A DNA stretch of 64,000 nt from Thermoproteaceae archaeon (GTDB taxonomy: Archaea; Thermoproteota; Thermoprotei; Thermoproteales; Thermoproteaceae), in NCBI GenBank assembly GCA_015521775.1, contig WANN01000002.1:1-64000 (forward strand), read 5' to 3'. This document shows positions 1-8,663 of this stretch, in pieces (the first letter of the stretch is position 1; each line of letters begins with the position of its first letter). Both the position numbers and the translations under genes were made by a program. Under the pieces are notes generated by a model. That model had not been told where the DNA came from. It searched no databases and saw only the letters and a list, made by a program, of their open reading frames with translations.

Positions 1-881
1 TCTACGGCCCCCCCGGCACAGGCAAGACCACCATGGCACTGGCACTAGCCAGAGAACTCTACGGCGAAAAATGGAAAGAAAACACACTAGAACTAAACGC
101 AAGCGACGAAAGAGGAATAACAGCAATAAGAGAAAGAGTAAAAGAATTTGCCCGTACTGCACCTGCCGGGGACGCCCCATTTAAGCTTGTTGTTCTTGAT
201 GAGGCTGATAATATGACTGGGGATGCTCAGCAGGCGCTTAGGAGGATTATGGAGCAGTATGCTGTGAATGCTAGGTTTATACTACTGGCAAACTACGTGT
301 CGAGGATCATAGAGCCTATTCAGTCTAGGTGTGCTGTGTTTAGGTTTTCGCCTTTGCCTCGGGAGGCGGTCGTGGAGAGGCTGAGGCACATAGCGAGATC
401 GGAAGGAGTAAAGGCAACAGACGACGCGCTCAACACCATATACGAGCTGTCCGAGGGCGATCTGAGGAGGGCCATAAACATGCTTCAGGCCGCCGCGGCG
501 CTGAGCCGCAACATCACTCCCGACGACGTGATCAGGGCCGCTGGGGCCATACGGCCCGCGGAGATAGTGGACATGGTCAACATGGCGCTCGCTGGGGACG
601 TGTCCAAGGCCAGGGAAGTCATGAGAAGGCTAATGATAGAGCAGGGGATAGCCGGCATAGACATAGTCAAGGCGTATCAAAGGGAGCTGCCGCGCCATGA
701 CCTGCCGGAAGAGGTTAAAGCGGCCTTAGCAGAGGCCCTGGCAGAAGCCGACTACAGGATGGCGCAGGGATCCGACGAGGAGATCCAACTCATGTACTTC
801 CTTACCAGGGCCGCGCTGATAGGCAAGAAGCATGGGATCCAGAGGGCCGAGACTCAGAGGCACGCCACACGCCGGAAATGA
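1..881 (+). CDS. rfcS: Replication factor C small subunit, 5' end missing
   Basis: The reading frame is already open at the window edge: the first codons read [10 protein letters not shown], the Walker A loop of an AAA+ clamp loader, so the N-terminus lies outside the window. Walker B ([10 protein letters not shown]) and the arginine-finger SRC motif (IQSRCAVF) follow, then the C-terminal collar domain. The subunit loads the PCNA sliding clamp with the large subunit encoded directly downstream (ATGA overlap). Codon choice is patchy: bases about 55-150 use A-ending codons, about 180-360 T-ending codons, and the rest GC-ending codons like the neighbours. The assignment is firm; the cause of the patchwork is not. 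Confidence 0.95.
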   Translation, partial: YGPPGTGKTTMALALARELYGEKWKENTLELNASDERGITAIRERVKEFARTAPAGDAPFKLVVLDEADNMTGDAQQALRRIMEQYAVNARFILLANYVSRIIEPIQSRCAVFRFSPLPREAVVERLRHIARSEGVKATDDALNTIYELSEGDLRRAINMLQAAAALSRNITPDDVIRAAGAIRPAEIVDMVNMALAGDVSKAREVMRRLMIEQGIAGIDIVKAYQRELPRHDLPEEVKAALAEALAEADYRMAQGSDEEIQLMYFLTRAALIGKKHGIQRAETQRHATRRK

Positions 882-2116
882 GCCGGGGCATTCCCTGGAC
901 CGAAAAGTACAGGCCTAGGACCCTGAGGGACGTCGTTGACCAGGAGGAGGCTAAGAGGGCCCTCAGAGAGTGGCTACGCTCTTGGGAGGCCGGCAGGGTT
1001 CCCCAGAAGAGGGCTGTGCTGCTTGTGGGTCCCCCAGGCGTCGGCAAGACCACCCTGGTCTATGCCCTCGCCAACGACCATGACTACGAGGTCCTCGAGC
1101 TCAACGCCAGCGACTTCAGGACCGCCGAAACCATAGGCGCCATTGTGGAGCGCGGAATAAGGGAGGGCTCCCTTTTCGGCCACAGAGGCAAAATAGTCCT
1201 CTTCGACGAGGTCGATGGGATAAGCACGCGCGAGGACAGGGGAGGGCTCATAGCCATACTCGAATTAATGGAAAGGGCGAGGGTACCCGTAGTGCTGACA
1301 GCCAACAACCCGTGGGACCAAAGGTTCAAGCCCCTAAGGGACAGCGCCCTCGTGGTTGAGCTCAAGCCATTAAAAGAAGCGGACGTGGTCGAGGTGCTGC
1401 GCAGGATATGCGTCTCGGAGAGGCTTAAATGTGAGGAGGATGCGCTTAGGTACATCGCGAGGTCCACCAACGGCGATTTGAGGGCCGCCATAAACGACCT
1501 CCAAGCCCTGGCCTCGGGCAGGTCCACCGTCACACTGGACGACGTTAGGCGCTACGGGGAGCGCAACCCGCAGCTGTCCATGTTCGAGGTGTTGGACAGG
1601 GTCTTCAAGGCCTTCCGCTTCGAGGAGGCGCGCTCAGTGTCATTCCTCCCTTCCTTTGACTGGGAAACGTATTTCCAATGGGCCAGCGAAAACATCGCCC
1701 TGGTCTACAGGGACAGTATAGAGGCCATGCACGAGGCGTATGACAACCTGTCCAGGGCCGACATGATAAGGAGCCACATGACGAGGAGACAGGAATGGGA
1801 GCTGATGCCGTACATGTTGGAGCTGGCCCTTGGCGGCGTGTCCCAGGTAAGGGAAAAGCCCAGGATGCCGAGGTTCATACGTTACTCGTTCCCGCAGAGA
1901 ATGCTGCTACTGGCCCGTACAAGGGAGGCGCGTCAGAGGCGTGGGGCGGTGGTCGACGCCATGGCACGGGAACTCCACGTATCAAGGAGGTACGTGTCCT
2001 CGGAACTGCTCCCACTTGTCAGACTTCTGGCCGCACACGATAGGAGGGTACTTGCACTTATCTCGCGACATTCAGGCATCAGCGCCCTTGACGTCGGGAA
2101 GCTGCTTGGGCTCTGA
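878..2116 (+). CDS. rfcL: Replication factor C large subunit
   Basis: This 412-residue AAA+ protein has Walker [10 protein letters not shown] at residues 51-59, Walker B with LFDEVDG near 110, sensor-1 TANNPW near 143, and a C-terminal collar region with a winged-helix-like end. It is the single large subunit of the archaeal clamp loader, which opens PCNA rings at primer-template junctions. The start codon overlaps the stop of the small-subunit gene (ATGA), so the two are translationally coupled. Its last 45 bases overlap the convergent winged-helix gene. Family and start are well supported. Confidence 0.95.
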   Translation: MSRGIPWTEKYRPRTLRDVVDQEEAKRALREWLRSWEAGRVPQKRAVLLVGPPGVGKTTLVYALANDHDYEVLELNASDFRTAETIGAIVERGIREGSLFGHRGKIVLFDEVDGISTREDRGGLIAILELMERARVPVVLTANNPWDQRFKPLRDSALVVELKPLKEADVVEVLRRICVSERLKCEEDALRYIARSTNGDLRAAINDLQALASGRSTVTLDDVRRYGERNPQLSMFEVLDRVFKAFRFEEARSVSFLPSFDWETYFQWASENIALVYRDSIEAMHEAYDNLSRADMIRSHMTRRQEWELMPYMLELALGGVSQVREKPRMPRFIRYSFPQRMLLLARTREARQRRGAVVDAMARELHVSRRYVSSELLPLVRLLAAHDRRVLALISRHSGISALDVGKLLGL

Positions 2117-2368
2117 CCCAAGCCTTTCGAAGAGCTCTGCTATCAGGCGCACCCTCTCGTCGTCCCTCCTTAGCCTAATCAGGCGCACGCGCCCAATGCG
2201 CCTCTCCTCCACGACACCGAACCTCTTCAGCCTCTCCAGATGGGCGTCCACAACCGTGTGGTTCACACCCAGCCTACGCACTATCTCAGATATGTTTATC
2301 TCGCCGAGCTCCACCAACAGCATTATTAGGCGCACCCTTATCCTCGAGGAGAAGATCTCCTCTATCAT
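2072..2368 (-). CDS. Small winged-helix DNA-binding protein (ArsR/MarR-like)
   Basis: The 98-residue protein contains a helix-turn-helix segment (INISEIVRRLGVNHTVVDAHL, split here as residues about 24-44) followed by a basic wing (ERRIGRVRLIRL). This is the layout of small archaeal winged-helix regulators. Its start overlaps the stop of orc1/cdc6 (ATGA), so the two are probably co-transcribed. A link to replication control is possible from context but is inference. The 3' end runs 45 bases into the convergent rfcL gene. Confidence 0.7.
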   Translation of the reverse strand: MIEEIFSSRIRVRLIMLLVELGEINISEIVRRLGVNHTVVDAHLERLKRFGVVEERRIGRVRLIRLRRDDERVRLIAELFERLGSEPKQLPDVKGADA

Positions 2369-3552
2369 CTGAGCTTGCTTCTCAGTATCGATGTAACCAC
2401 ATTCTCAAGGGAGTCCAGGGACTCCCTGGATATTGAGATAAGCGTGGTCCTCCCCCTCCTCCCCTTCCCAGACGGCTTGGTCTCCACGACGCCGCTCTTC
2501 TTGAGCTCCTGGAGGAACTCCCAGAGGAGGCTGTGGACCCTCGGCTTTTCCCCAAACTCGTCGCACACCATCTTGTACTCCTCCTCCACGTTTCCAAAGG
2601 GGACGTACGCTATGGTGGGCCTCCTCTTAAGCGCCCTTATTATTGCAAGTAGCAGGAGGAGTTGGTGTGGGTAATAGGAGGCCAGCTCCTCGACCCGTAT
2701 GCCGATGCTCGCGTCACGTATGGCCCTACGGACGTGCTCCGGGTATATCGCGTGCGCACCATCCATCTCCGCGTACTTGGCGGCTTTCCAGAGCACGTCT
2801 ATGGCTATGCGGGCGTCGCCGGAACCCCCATCAGCCCCATCCACTCCTACGAACGACGATATCATTTCTATTATATCATCGCTGTACGTGCCCCTATGCA
2901 GTGCGTCCTCCGCCCTGTCCATCAGTATGTCGTATATCTCCGATGACGTGTACGGGGGAAACCTCACAATGGGATTGCCAAGTATGCTCCTGGCGCTTTT
3001 GTCCAGCTCCTCGAGCGTCGACAAGTCGTTTACTATTATGACGAGGGCAAGCCTATACTTTCCGCCGAAGGAGCTCGGCTCAGCGCCAAGCCTAATCAGG
3101 CCGGCCAGGGCTTCATGTCTCTGCTCGTCGAAAATCCTGTGCGCATCGTCGAGCACAAATAGAACGTACAGGTCCCTAGCGTTCAGCCCGGCCACAAAGA
3201 GGTCTATGTACTCATATGCGGAGAGGCCGCGGGGGGGCATGTACATACCCAGCTGCGCCGCGGCTGATTTTATTATGGAGGTATAGCTTCTATTGGAGTA
3301 GCAGGACACATGTACGTAGCGCACCTTATTGTGGCCGTCCAAGGCGTACATCCGGGCTATGTATCTCAGCGATGCCGTCTTGCCTGTGCCGGGCGGCCCA
3401 TATATGACGGCCCTGGAAAAGGAGGAACCTGGGTTCTCCAGGAATCCCGACAAATATCCCGAGATGCGCCTCAACTGATCCTCTCTATGGACCAGGCGCT
3501 TCGGAGGATGGTCCGGCATGAGGACCCTCTCGTCCCTTATGATGCTTCTCAT
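2365..3552 (-). CDS. cdc6: Orc1/Cdc6 replication initiator
   Basis: This 395-residue AAA+ ATPase has Walker [10 protein letters not shown] at residues 52-60, Walker B LFVLDDAH near 135, and a C-terminal winged-helix region (about 300-390), matching archaeal Orc1/Cdc6. These proteins bind origins and help load the MCM helicase. A TATA-like run at about 3572-3583 lies 25 bases before the ATG, supporting this start. The AT-rich upstream segment may hold an origin. The gene is followed by the winged-helix gene with an ATGA overlap. Confidence 0.92.
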   Translation of the reverse strand: MRSIIRDERVLMPDHPPKRLVHREDQLRRISGYLSGFLENPGSSFSRAVIYGPPGTGKTASLRYIARMYALDGHNKVRYVHVSCYSNRSYTSIIKSAAAQLGMYMPPRGLSAYEYIDLFVAGLNARDLYVLFVLDDAHRIFDEQRHEALAGLIRLGAEPSSFGGKYRLALVIIVNDLSTLEELDKSARSILGNPIVRFPPYTSSEIYDILMDRAEDALHRGTYSDDIIEMISSFVGVDGADGGSGDARIAIDVLWKAAKYAEMDGAHAIYPEHVRRAIRDASIGIRVEELASYYPHQLLLLLAIIRALKRRPTIAYVPFGNVEEEYKMVCDEFGEKPRVHSLLWEFLQELKKSGVVETKPSGKGRRGRTTLISISRESLDSLENVVTSILRSKLR

Positions 3553-3630
3553 TTACCGTGTAGTTGAAGCGCTTTTTATTAAAACTTTCGATTATGTTAA
3601 AAGACTTAATTACTCTGTTACTTAAAAGTT
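3553..3630. promoter_or_regulatory. AT-rich segment upstream of cdc6; cdc6 promoter and possible replication origin
   Basis: This 78-base stretch is strongly AT-rich compared with its surroundings. It contains a TATA-like run for cdc6 and an inverted pair AACTTT (near 3582) and AAAGTT (near 3625). Archaeal origins often lie next to orc1/cdc6, so an origin is possible. I do not see a clear canonical ORB repeat, so the origin call is weak while the promoter call is good. Confidence 0.4.
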
Positions 3631-4041
3631 TCAAAGAAGGGAGTCATAGTCGACGCCTATATATATATCCTCGTCGATTATTTCGATGTAGAGCTTGGGA
3701 AGACCCCTTATATGGAAAACGTCGCATAGCCCCTTATACGGGCCCCTGCCCCTACATTCGGCCCCAATGTTGAGGCCGCGGATCATATGCGCCACAACGC
3801 CGGCCTCTTCCACATGCACCTTGCCGAACGCCACGGTGCAGCTTGACACCAGCGACTTGAAGTACCCCATCCCAAGGCACCCCATTAAGGGCCCCACATG
3901 TCGCGCCGACACCACAAAGAGTCCGGGGTAATTATATTCCACCACAGCCATCTCTCGCCCGGGCTGAAAGGCGCAGTCGAGCAGGTCGCTCAGCACTGCG
4001 TCACGCCTCTTGAAGTCCCTTACGGTACATATCACGAACAC
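3631..4041 (-). CDS. Conserved hypothetical protein, possibly THUMP/Tan1-N-like
   Basis: From a GTG at 4041 the protein is 136 residues. It opens with a strand-helix pattern (FVICTVRDF, then PGLFVVSAR) resembling the N-terminal fold of Tan1/THUMP-type RNA-binding proteins such as the one at 39907, but the similarity is weak and by eye only. A TATA-like run at 4061-4068 lies 24 bases upstream of the GTG and supports this start. The gene is divergent from the nuclease gene at 4112 and ends just before the AT-rich cdc6 promoter region. No catalytic motif is visible. Confidence 0.55.
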   Translation of the reverse strand: MFVICTVRDFKRRDAVLSDLLDCAFQPGREMAVVEYNYPGLFVVSARHVGPLMGCLGMGYFKSLVSSCTVAFGKVHVEEAGVVAHMIRGLNIGAECRGRGPYKGLCDVFHIRGLPKLYIEIIDEDIYIGVDYDSLL

Positions 4042-4111
4042 GGCACCTTGCTGGTCTTGGCATATTTGTGTTAGGTCCGTAAACTCTATATCGCCACCGA
4101 AAGGAACACTT

Positions 4112-4732
4112 GTGGCGGGCACGCGGTTCGAGGACATGGTCGAGGGGCTCTTGGCCTCCATGGGTTTCGAAGTTGTGGGTAAAAGAAGCGAGGTCAGTAT
4201 AAGAGGCGTGAAAGTCGCCGAGGTAGATCTAATAGCGCATAAAAACGGCGAGGTTTGGGCCGTCGAGGCCAAGGCGGGCAAGGTCGATGTCAGCGGCATC
4301 AGGCAGGCCTACGTAAACGCCAAGGTGCTTGGGGCCAGACCCCTAGTGGTATGCAGGGGCTTCAGCGACGAATCCGCAAAGGTGCTTGCAGACACGTTAG
4401 GCGTAACAGTGGTGCTACTTCCCGAATACGTCTACGTGTCTCTGGAAGAGCTGGAAAACGTGGTGTCCATGGGCCTCATAAGGACCCTCAACGCGTTGCT
4501 GACCTTCATAGGCTCTGTCTCCAGGAGGCCGGAGGTCATAGACGCATTTATAAAGTGCGAGGACTTCGGATGCTTCTGCGACGTTATCCCCGACTGTAGG
4601 GATGTCATGAAGGAGTTGACCAGGGGCACGCCCCTCAAGGGCACGTCGTACACGTTCATGAGGCTCTTAGCCTCCATAGCCGCCGGTCTGTCGGCACTGT
4701 TGAGGGAGAGACACGTACGTGAAGACCGCTAA
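4112..4732 (+). CDS. PD-(D/E)XK superfamily nuclease-like protein
   Basis: The 206-residue product carries the signature EVDLIAHKNG...VWAVEAKAG near residues 35-55, fitting the D...(D/E)xK catalytic core of archaeal restriction-endonuclease-like folds. The N-terminal RFEDMVEGLLASMGFEV is the typical helix before that core. A GTG start at 4112 is favoured because a TATA-like CTATAT at about 4085-4091 lies 24 bases upstream; the longer open frame has no family-like sequence. The C-terminal half (Cys-containing FGCFCDVIPDC, hydrophobic helix near the end) is not recognised. The substrate is unknown. Confidence 0.7.
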   Translation: MAGTRFEDMVEGLLASMGFEVVGKRSEVSIRGVKVAEVDLIAHKNGEVWAVEAKAGKVDVSGIRQAYVNAKVLGARPLVVCRGFSDESAKVLADTLGVTVVLLPEYVYVSLEELENVVSMGLIRTLNALLTFIGSVSRRPEVIDAFIKCEDFGCFCDVIPDCRDVMKELTRGTPLKGTSYTFMRLLASIAAGLSALLRERHVREDR

Positions 4733-4765
4733 CATTTATTTGGGATTGCGCCGCCTCATAATGCC

Positions 4766-5857
4766 ATGAAGACGCTGGAAGAGGTAAAGAACGCCTATAG
4801 GCCGTCGATCCGCCCCATTGAGTGGCTGGGCGACAGATTAAGGATACTGGACCAGTCCAGGCTGCCCTTCGAGACGACTTTCATAGATTTGAGGACCGTG
4901 GACGAGGTCGCCGAAGCTATAAGGAGCATGAAGGTGAGGGGGGCCCCCGCAATAGGCATAACCGCAGCATACGGCATGGCCATAGCGCTTGTGGAACACG
5001 AGACGACCTCCATGGAAGAAGCCTTAAGGGTTCTAAAAGATGCATATAGGAAGCTGGCTGCGACACGGCCTACAGCCGTGAACCTGTTCTGGGCATTAGA
5101 CCGGGTCATGGATGTCGCTAGGTCGGTGTCCGGCAGTGGAGAGGTAGGCTCGCTGCGCGGCGCAGTGGAGGCTGAGGCCAGAAAGATATTCGAGGAGGAG
5201 TTGGAGGCGGAGATCAGCATGGGCCTACACGGGATCTCCCTGATACAAAGGGGCGACAGCATAATGACCCAGTGCAATGCTGGCGGACTGGCAACGGGCA
5301 CCGGGCTGGGCACCGCCCTAGCGCCGATAAAGCTGGCCAAGTTCATGGGCATGGACGTGCAGGTCATTATACCCGAAACGCGTCCCTGGCTACAGGGGGC
5401 CAGACTCACGGCGTATGAGATGGCCGTCGAAGGCATAAGGAGCGTGCTCATCACGGATACTGCTGTGGGACTGGTCATGTACGAGGGCATGGTGGACATG
5501 GTCATGGTGGGCGCCGATAGGATCCTACTTGACGGCCACGTATTTAACAAAATAGGGACGTATAAGCAGGCCGTGATAGCCAGAGAGTTAGGCATACCGT
5601 TCTACGTGTTGGCCCCCACAAGCACAATAGACGTGAAGAGCGCCGTACAGGATGTACGTATCGAGGAGAGGGATCCCGACGAGGTTAGGTACGTGAAGGG
5701 GAGCGGGGGGCGAACCCTCATAACGTTGCCAGACGTAGCGGTTTACAATCCGGTGTTTGACGTGACGCCGCCTAAGTACGTCACCGCTGTGATAACTGAG
5801 AGGGGCATAGCGTACCAGCCGCTTGATAGGAACATCCCGAGACTACTTGGACGCTAG
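4766..5857 (+). CDS. mtnA: aIF2B-family sugar-phosphate isomerase, MtnA-type
   Basis: The 363-residue protein has the hallmark TQCNAGGLATGTGLGTAL (about residues 168-185), the RPWLQGARLTAYE segment and the VGADRI motif of S-methyl-5-thioribose-1-phosphate isomerase. MtnA converts the aldose phosphate to the ketose in methionine salvage. Archaeal relatives include ribose-1,5-bisphosphate isomerase and aIF2B subunits, so the substrate is not proven; length and motif fit MtnA best. A TATA-like ATTTATTT about 29 bases upstream supports the ATG at 4766. Confidence 0.85.
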   Translation: MKTLEEVKNAYRPSIRPIEWLGDRLRILDQSRLPFETTFIDLRTVDEVAEAIRSMKVRGAPAIGITAAYGMAIALVEHETTSMEEALRVLKDAYRKLAATRPTAVNLFWALDRVMDVARSVSGSGEVGSLRGAVEAEARKIFEEELEAEISMGLHGISLIQRGDSIMTQCNAGGLATGTGLGTALAPIKLAKFMGMDVQVIIPETRPWLQGARLTAYEMAVEGIRSVLITDTAVGLVMYEGMVDMVMVGADRILLDGHVFNKIGTYKQAVIARELGIPFYVLAPTSTIDVKSAVQDVRIEERDPDEVRYVKGSGGRTLITLPDVAVYNPVFDVTPPKYVTAVITERGIAYQPLDRNIPRLLGR

Positions 5858-5894
5858 GGAAAAACACATATAACAGTTATTGCCCGTTCTCTAC

Positions 5895-6227
5895 GTGGTC
5901 GGCAGGAAGGCCGCTTTGCTGGGTGCCCTGGCCAGCACTTTGGTGGGCATGATTAGGGGGGCGAGGGGCAAGCGCATCACAGTAAGCGCCAATTCCATAG
6001 CCAGGAGGGCTGGGTACAGGCATCACGGGGAGCTCCTCTTGATTGGAAGGGCCCTGTCCCTGCTGGCCCGTAAGAGGATCGTCAAGGCGGAACTGAAGAG
6101 GGGAGGACGCGGAAGGGCGTTCAAGTACGTGGTTGAGGACTGGATGGAGCTATGGTCCATGGCCAGGAGCAGGCCGGAGGAGGCTATGAGGTACATCCTC
6201 AGTGCGGTTGCCGAAAGCCGAAGGTGA
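5895..6227 (+). CDS. Conserved hypothetical basic protein, possible winged helix
   Basis: I do not recognise this 110-residue basic protein. The middle (SANSIARRAGYRHHGELL, then ALSLLARKRIVKAEL) looks like a helix-turn-helix followed by a basic turn. The GTG at 5895 is chosen because CATATAAC at about 5866-5873 lies 26 bases upstream; an upstream TTG at 5880 would be too close to that box. The stop overlaps the GTG start of the next gene (GTGA), so it is probably co-transcribed with the RNA methyltransferase. Confidence 0.6.
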   Translation: MVGRKAALLGALASTLVGMIRGARGKRITVSANSIARRAGYRHHGELLLIGRALSLLARKRIVKAELKRGGRGRAFKYVVEDWMELWSMARSRPEEAMRYILSAVAESRR

Positions 6228-7405
6228 CGGACACGATCGAGGTCGCAAAGGGGATATACATCGATGGTGAACTCTACCATCACTTCCTCGAACATTTGAG
6301 TGAGGGGGAACTCTCAAAGATGTTTGAGTCCTTGAGAAAGCCCCCCTCGCGTTACTATGTTAGGGTGAACACGGCGTTGATGGAGCCGTCCCTCCTCGTT
6401 ATGCGTCTCAGGGAAAGGGGAATCGAGGCGTACCGGGATGAGCACCTGCGTGAGGCAATATGGTTCCCCGTAAAGGGCCCCTTCAAGGTGCCGGACACGG
6501 GCAGATACGTCATTGCCGACAAGTACGCTGCCGAGAGCGTCTATATGGGCGCTAACCTGTACGTGCCCGGCATAGTTAGGGCCGACGGCGTGAGGCGGGG
6601 GGACGAGGTCACGGTTCTCTCCCCAAACGGCATGGCGGTGGCGTATGGCATCGCCGAACTGGACGCCGAGGAGATGCACATTAGGGGGGGCGGCATCGCC
6701 GTAAGAGTATTGAGGAGTACGTACGAGGCGCCCAGGGTCAGAGAGCTCCCCGAATATGTCGGAGGGCTGATCTACGACCAGAGCTATCCGTCCATGTGGG
6801 TGGGGGCCGTGGCCGCGAGGCATTTGGAAGGGGCCCGCATAATAGTTGACCTAAATGCGGCGCCCGGGGGGAAACTCACACATGCGGCGCAGCTGTTCTC
6901 GGGCACCTATATAATAGGCTTTGACAGGCCGAGCAAGTATAGGCAGTTGAAGTCTACCCTCAGGAGACTAAAAATGGACCAGCACGCGGATGTATTGCTA
7001 CTAGATTCTAGACTCGCGGACTCTCTGCTGCCGAGGATTGTGGGCAGGGTCGACGCGGTTATTGTGGATCCGCCGTGCAGCAATCTGGGCGTAAGGCCCA
7101 AGCTGTACGAGAGGAAAAACATGCGTGACGTCATGTCGCTGGCATCGTACCAGCAACAGTTCTTGAGGGTCGCAGTGCGCATCGTCAGGAAGGGCGGCAT
7201 AGTGGTCTACTCCACGTGCACGCTCACCGAGCTGGAAAACGAGCTCAACGTGGTGTCGATTCTCCTTTCATCGGAAAATGTGCGCCTACTGGAAGTGGAC
7301 ATACCGGTGGCAATGGGAGGATGGGGACTCGACGAGGCAGCACGCTTTCACCCACACGTGCAGGACACCCCCGGGTTCTTCATAGCCGCCTTAACGATTC
7401 GGTGA
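6224..7405 (+). CDS. NSUN/RsmB-family RNA m5C methyltransferase with PUA-like insertion
   Basis: This 393-residue protein contains a PUA-like segment (about residues 75-160), an AdoMet-binding motif LNAAPGGKLTH near 207, the motif IV catalytic DPPCSNLG near 284 and the motif VI YSTCTL near 330. These two cysteines are the nucleophile and resolving residues of RNA cytosine-5 methyltransferases. The target (tRNA or rRNA) cannot be told from sequence. The GTG start overlaps the previous stop. The usual CAAPG is LNAAPG here, a mild deviation. The 3' end overlaps the convergent zinc protein by 26 bases. Confidence 0.9.
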   Translation: MTDTIEVAKGIYIDGELYHHFLEHLSEGELSKMFESLRKPPSRYYVRVNTALMEPSLLVMRLRERGIEAYRDEHLREAIWFPVKGPFKVPDTGRYVIADKYAAESVYMGANLYVPGIVRADGVRRGDEVTVLSPNGMAVAYGIAELDAEEMHIRGGGIAVRVLRSTYEAPRVRELPEYVGGLIYDQSYPSMWVGAVAARHLEGARIIVDLNAAPGGKLTHAAQLFSGTYIIGFDRPSKYRQLKSTLRRLKMDQHADVLLLDSRLADSLLPRIVGRVDAVIVDPPCSNLGVRPKLYERKNMRDVMSLASYQQQFLRVAVRIVRKGGIVVYSTCTLTELENELNVVSILLSSENVRLLEVDIPVAMGGWGLDEAARFHPHVQDTPGFFIAALTIR

Positions 7406-7610
7406 CCGACCCAACATAGCGGTCGCAAGCGGCCTTGAAACTGCACAGCGAACACGCTGGGGGGGTCTCGCCGAGGAGCCTACGTTTGACGTGGACGCAG
7501 AGAGACTTCACGTAGAAGTTCGGGAAGCAGGTTCTGCATACGGAGATCGTGCCCCTTACATACGCCACGGAGCTCCCCTCGGCCTCCCTGCCGCAGACGC
7601 TGCACCTCAC
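7380..7610 (-). CDS. Small cysteine-rich zinc-binding protein
   Basis: From a GTG at 7610 the 76-residue product starts VRCSVCGREA and has paired cysteines at C3/C6, C24/C27, C37 and C52/C55 plus C62. This suggests one or two zinc ribbons. The start is supported by an AT box centred at 7635, 25 bases upstream, which also serves the divergent AMMECR1 gene. The function is unknown; such small zinc proteins often bind nucleic acid or protein, which is only inference here. Confidence 0.7.
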   Translation of the reverse strand: MRCSVCGREAEGSSVAYVRGTISVCRTCFPNFYVKSLCVHVKRRLLGETPPACSLCSFKAACDRYVGSVTESLRRL

Positions 7611-7628
7611 GCAAGTCGTACAGACAAG

Positions 7629-7641
7629 AATATTTAATATT
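7629..7641. promoter_or_regulatory. Shared bidirectional TATA-like box
   Basis: AATATTTAATATT lies midway between the GTG at 7610 (minus) and the ATG at 7660 (plus), 25 bases from each. It is almost its own reverse complement, so it can serve as the TATA box on both strands. No second TATA-like run is present between the two starts. Confidence 0.65.
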
Positions 7642-7659
7642 GTTGAGGTATTCCTAGTG

Positions 7660-8334
7660 ATGTTCAGGCCATACGACATTTCTATAGGCAAATACCTGGT
7701 GTCGCTTGCGAGGCGCGCTGTGGAAAGGTACCTCAGAGACCGCAAAATAATGGACGTGCCCTTGGACGCGCCTGACGAAAGGCTGTACCGTGACACGTAC
7801 GGCGTGTTCACCACAATAGAAAGGGTTGTCGATGGGCGGCACGAGCTTAGGGGCTGCATAGGCTTCCCAAGAGGGCAAAGGAACGTGCTGAACACTGTTG
7901 TACAGAGCGCCATAGCGGCATGTTGCAGCGATCCACGTTTTAGGCCCATGACCGAGGACGAGTTGGGCTCTGTGGTGTTCGAGGTGAGCGTGCTGGGACC
8001 CATAAGGGAGGCAAAGCCGAGGGATCCCAGGGAACTCCTGGGCGAGGTTTCCGTGGGGGTACATGGCATTATAGTCGAGAGGTCCATATACAGCGGCCTC
8101 CTACTTCCACAGGTCCCCGTGGAATACTGTTGGGACACAGAGGAGTACTTGTCCCAGGCGTGTATGAAGGCTATGCTGCCCGCGGACTGCTGGCTCGACC
8201 CGGCCACATCCATATACGTCTACGAGGCCCAGATATTTAGGGAGGAAAGGCCGGGGGGCCCCATATATGAGCGGGACCTCATAAGGGAATTGGAGCGGTG
8301 CGGACAAGCCTCGGGACACGGCGCGCCGAAATAG
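7660..8334 (+). CDS. AMMECR1 domain protein
   Basis: The 224-residue protein matches the AMMECR1 family: the conserved LRGCIGF motif (residues about 63-69), PRFRPMTEDEL, VFEVSVLGP and LPQVPVEY segments appear in the usual order. The family is universal in archaea; its biochemical role is unsettled, with radical- or nucleic-acid-related proposals. The ATG at 7660 is preferred to in-frame codons upstream because of the AT box 25 bases before it; a GTG three bases earlier is equally possible. Confidence 0.9.
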   Translation: MFRPYDISIGKYLVSLARRAVERYLRDRKIMDVPLDAPDERLYRDTYGVFTTIERVVDGRHELRGCIGFPRGQRNVLNTVVQSAIAACCSDPRFRPMTEDELGSVVFEVSVLGPIREAKPRDPRELLGEVSVGVHGIIVERSIYSGLLLPQVPVEYCWDTEEYLSQACMKAMLPADCWLDPATSIYVYEAQIFREERPGGPIYERDLIRELERCGQASGHGAPK

Positions 8335-8350
8335 GGAAAGCCGCACTGTT

Positions 8351-8402
8351 TCAGATCGTTGTGCAGACTCATCAAGGCTCAGCGAGACCCGTAGCTCCTC
8401 AC
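8351..8402 (-). ncRNA. C/D-box guide sRNA candidate overlapping a stop codon
   Basis: Read on the minus strand: C box GTGAGGA (8402-8396), a 13-nt guide, D' box CTGA (8382-8379), 3-nt spacer, C' box TTGATGA (8375-8369), a 14-nt guide and D box CTGA (8354-8351). The order and short D'-C' spacer fit archaeal C/D-box 2'-O-methylation guides bound by L7Ae, Nop5 and fibrillarin. The C box contains the TGA stop of the small membrane protein gene, an arrangement known for archaeal sRNAs. The C and C' boxes each deviate at one position. I could not assign targets. Confidence 0.6.
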
Positions 8403-8611
8403 CTGCGCAACTTCTCGGCTATCTCTCTCTTTTTACTCTTCCGGAAGTAAAGCACGGCTATCTTGTCGCTAACCGAGACCAACACCAATAAAGCCCCAAC
8501 CGCAAGGCCTATTGCAGTGGTAACAGACGGTAATGGGCCGCCGATTCCCATCGTGGAAATGCTTACCGCCAGCAGTACCATGCCGTAAAAGAGGAGGACC
8601 TTGTCCACCAT
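8399..8611 (-). CDS. Small two-helix membrane protein
   Basis: This 70-residue protein has two hydrophobic helices (VLLFYGMVLLAVSIS at about 5-19 and TAIGLAVGALLVLVSV at about 32-47) and a strongly basic C-terminus (FRKSKKREIAEKLRR), predicting an inside-facing tail. It belongs to no family I recognise. A TATA-like run at about 8634-8642 lies 27 bases before the ATG. Guide RNA candidates flank it on both sides, one starting inside its stop codon. Confidence 0.6.
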   Translation of the reverse strand: MVDKVLLFYGMVLLAVSISTMGIGGPLPSVTTAIGLAVGALLVLVSVSDKIAVLYFRKSKKREIAEKLRR

Positions 8612-8663
8612 GGTGGGAAATTAAATAACGACGTATAATATTAGCGTTCAAATAACCCGGGGC

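Noticed and set aside
3631-4299. A 222-residue minus-strand protein using an upstream start
   Set aside because: The first 80 residues are antisense to the nuclease gene and have low-complexity Ser/Thr/Pro composition; the GTG at 4041 with a TATA-like box is better.
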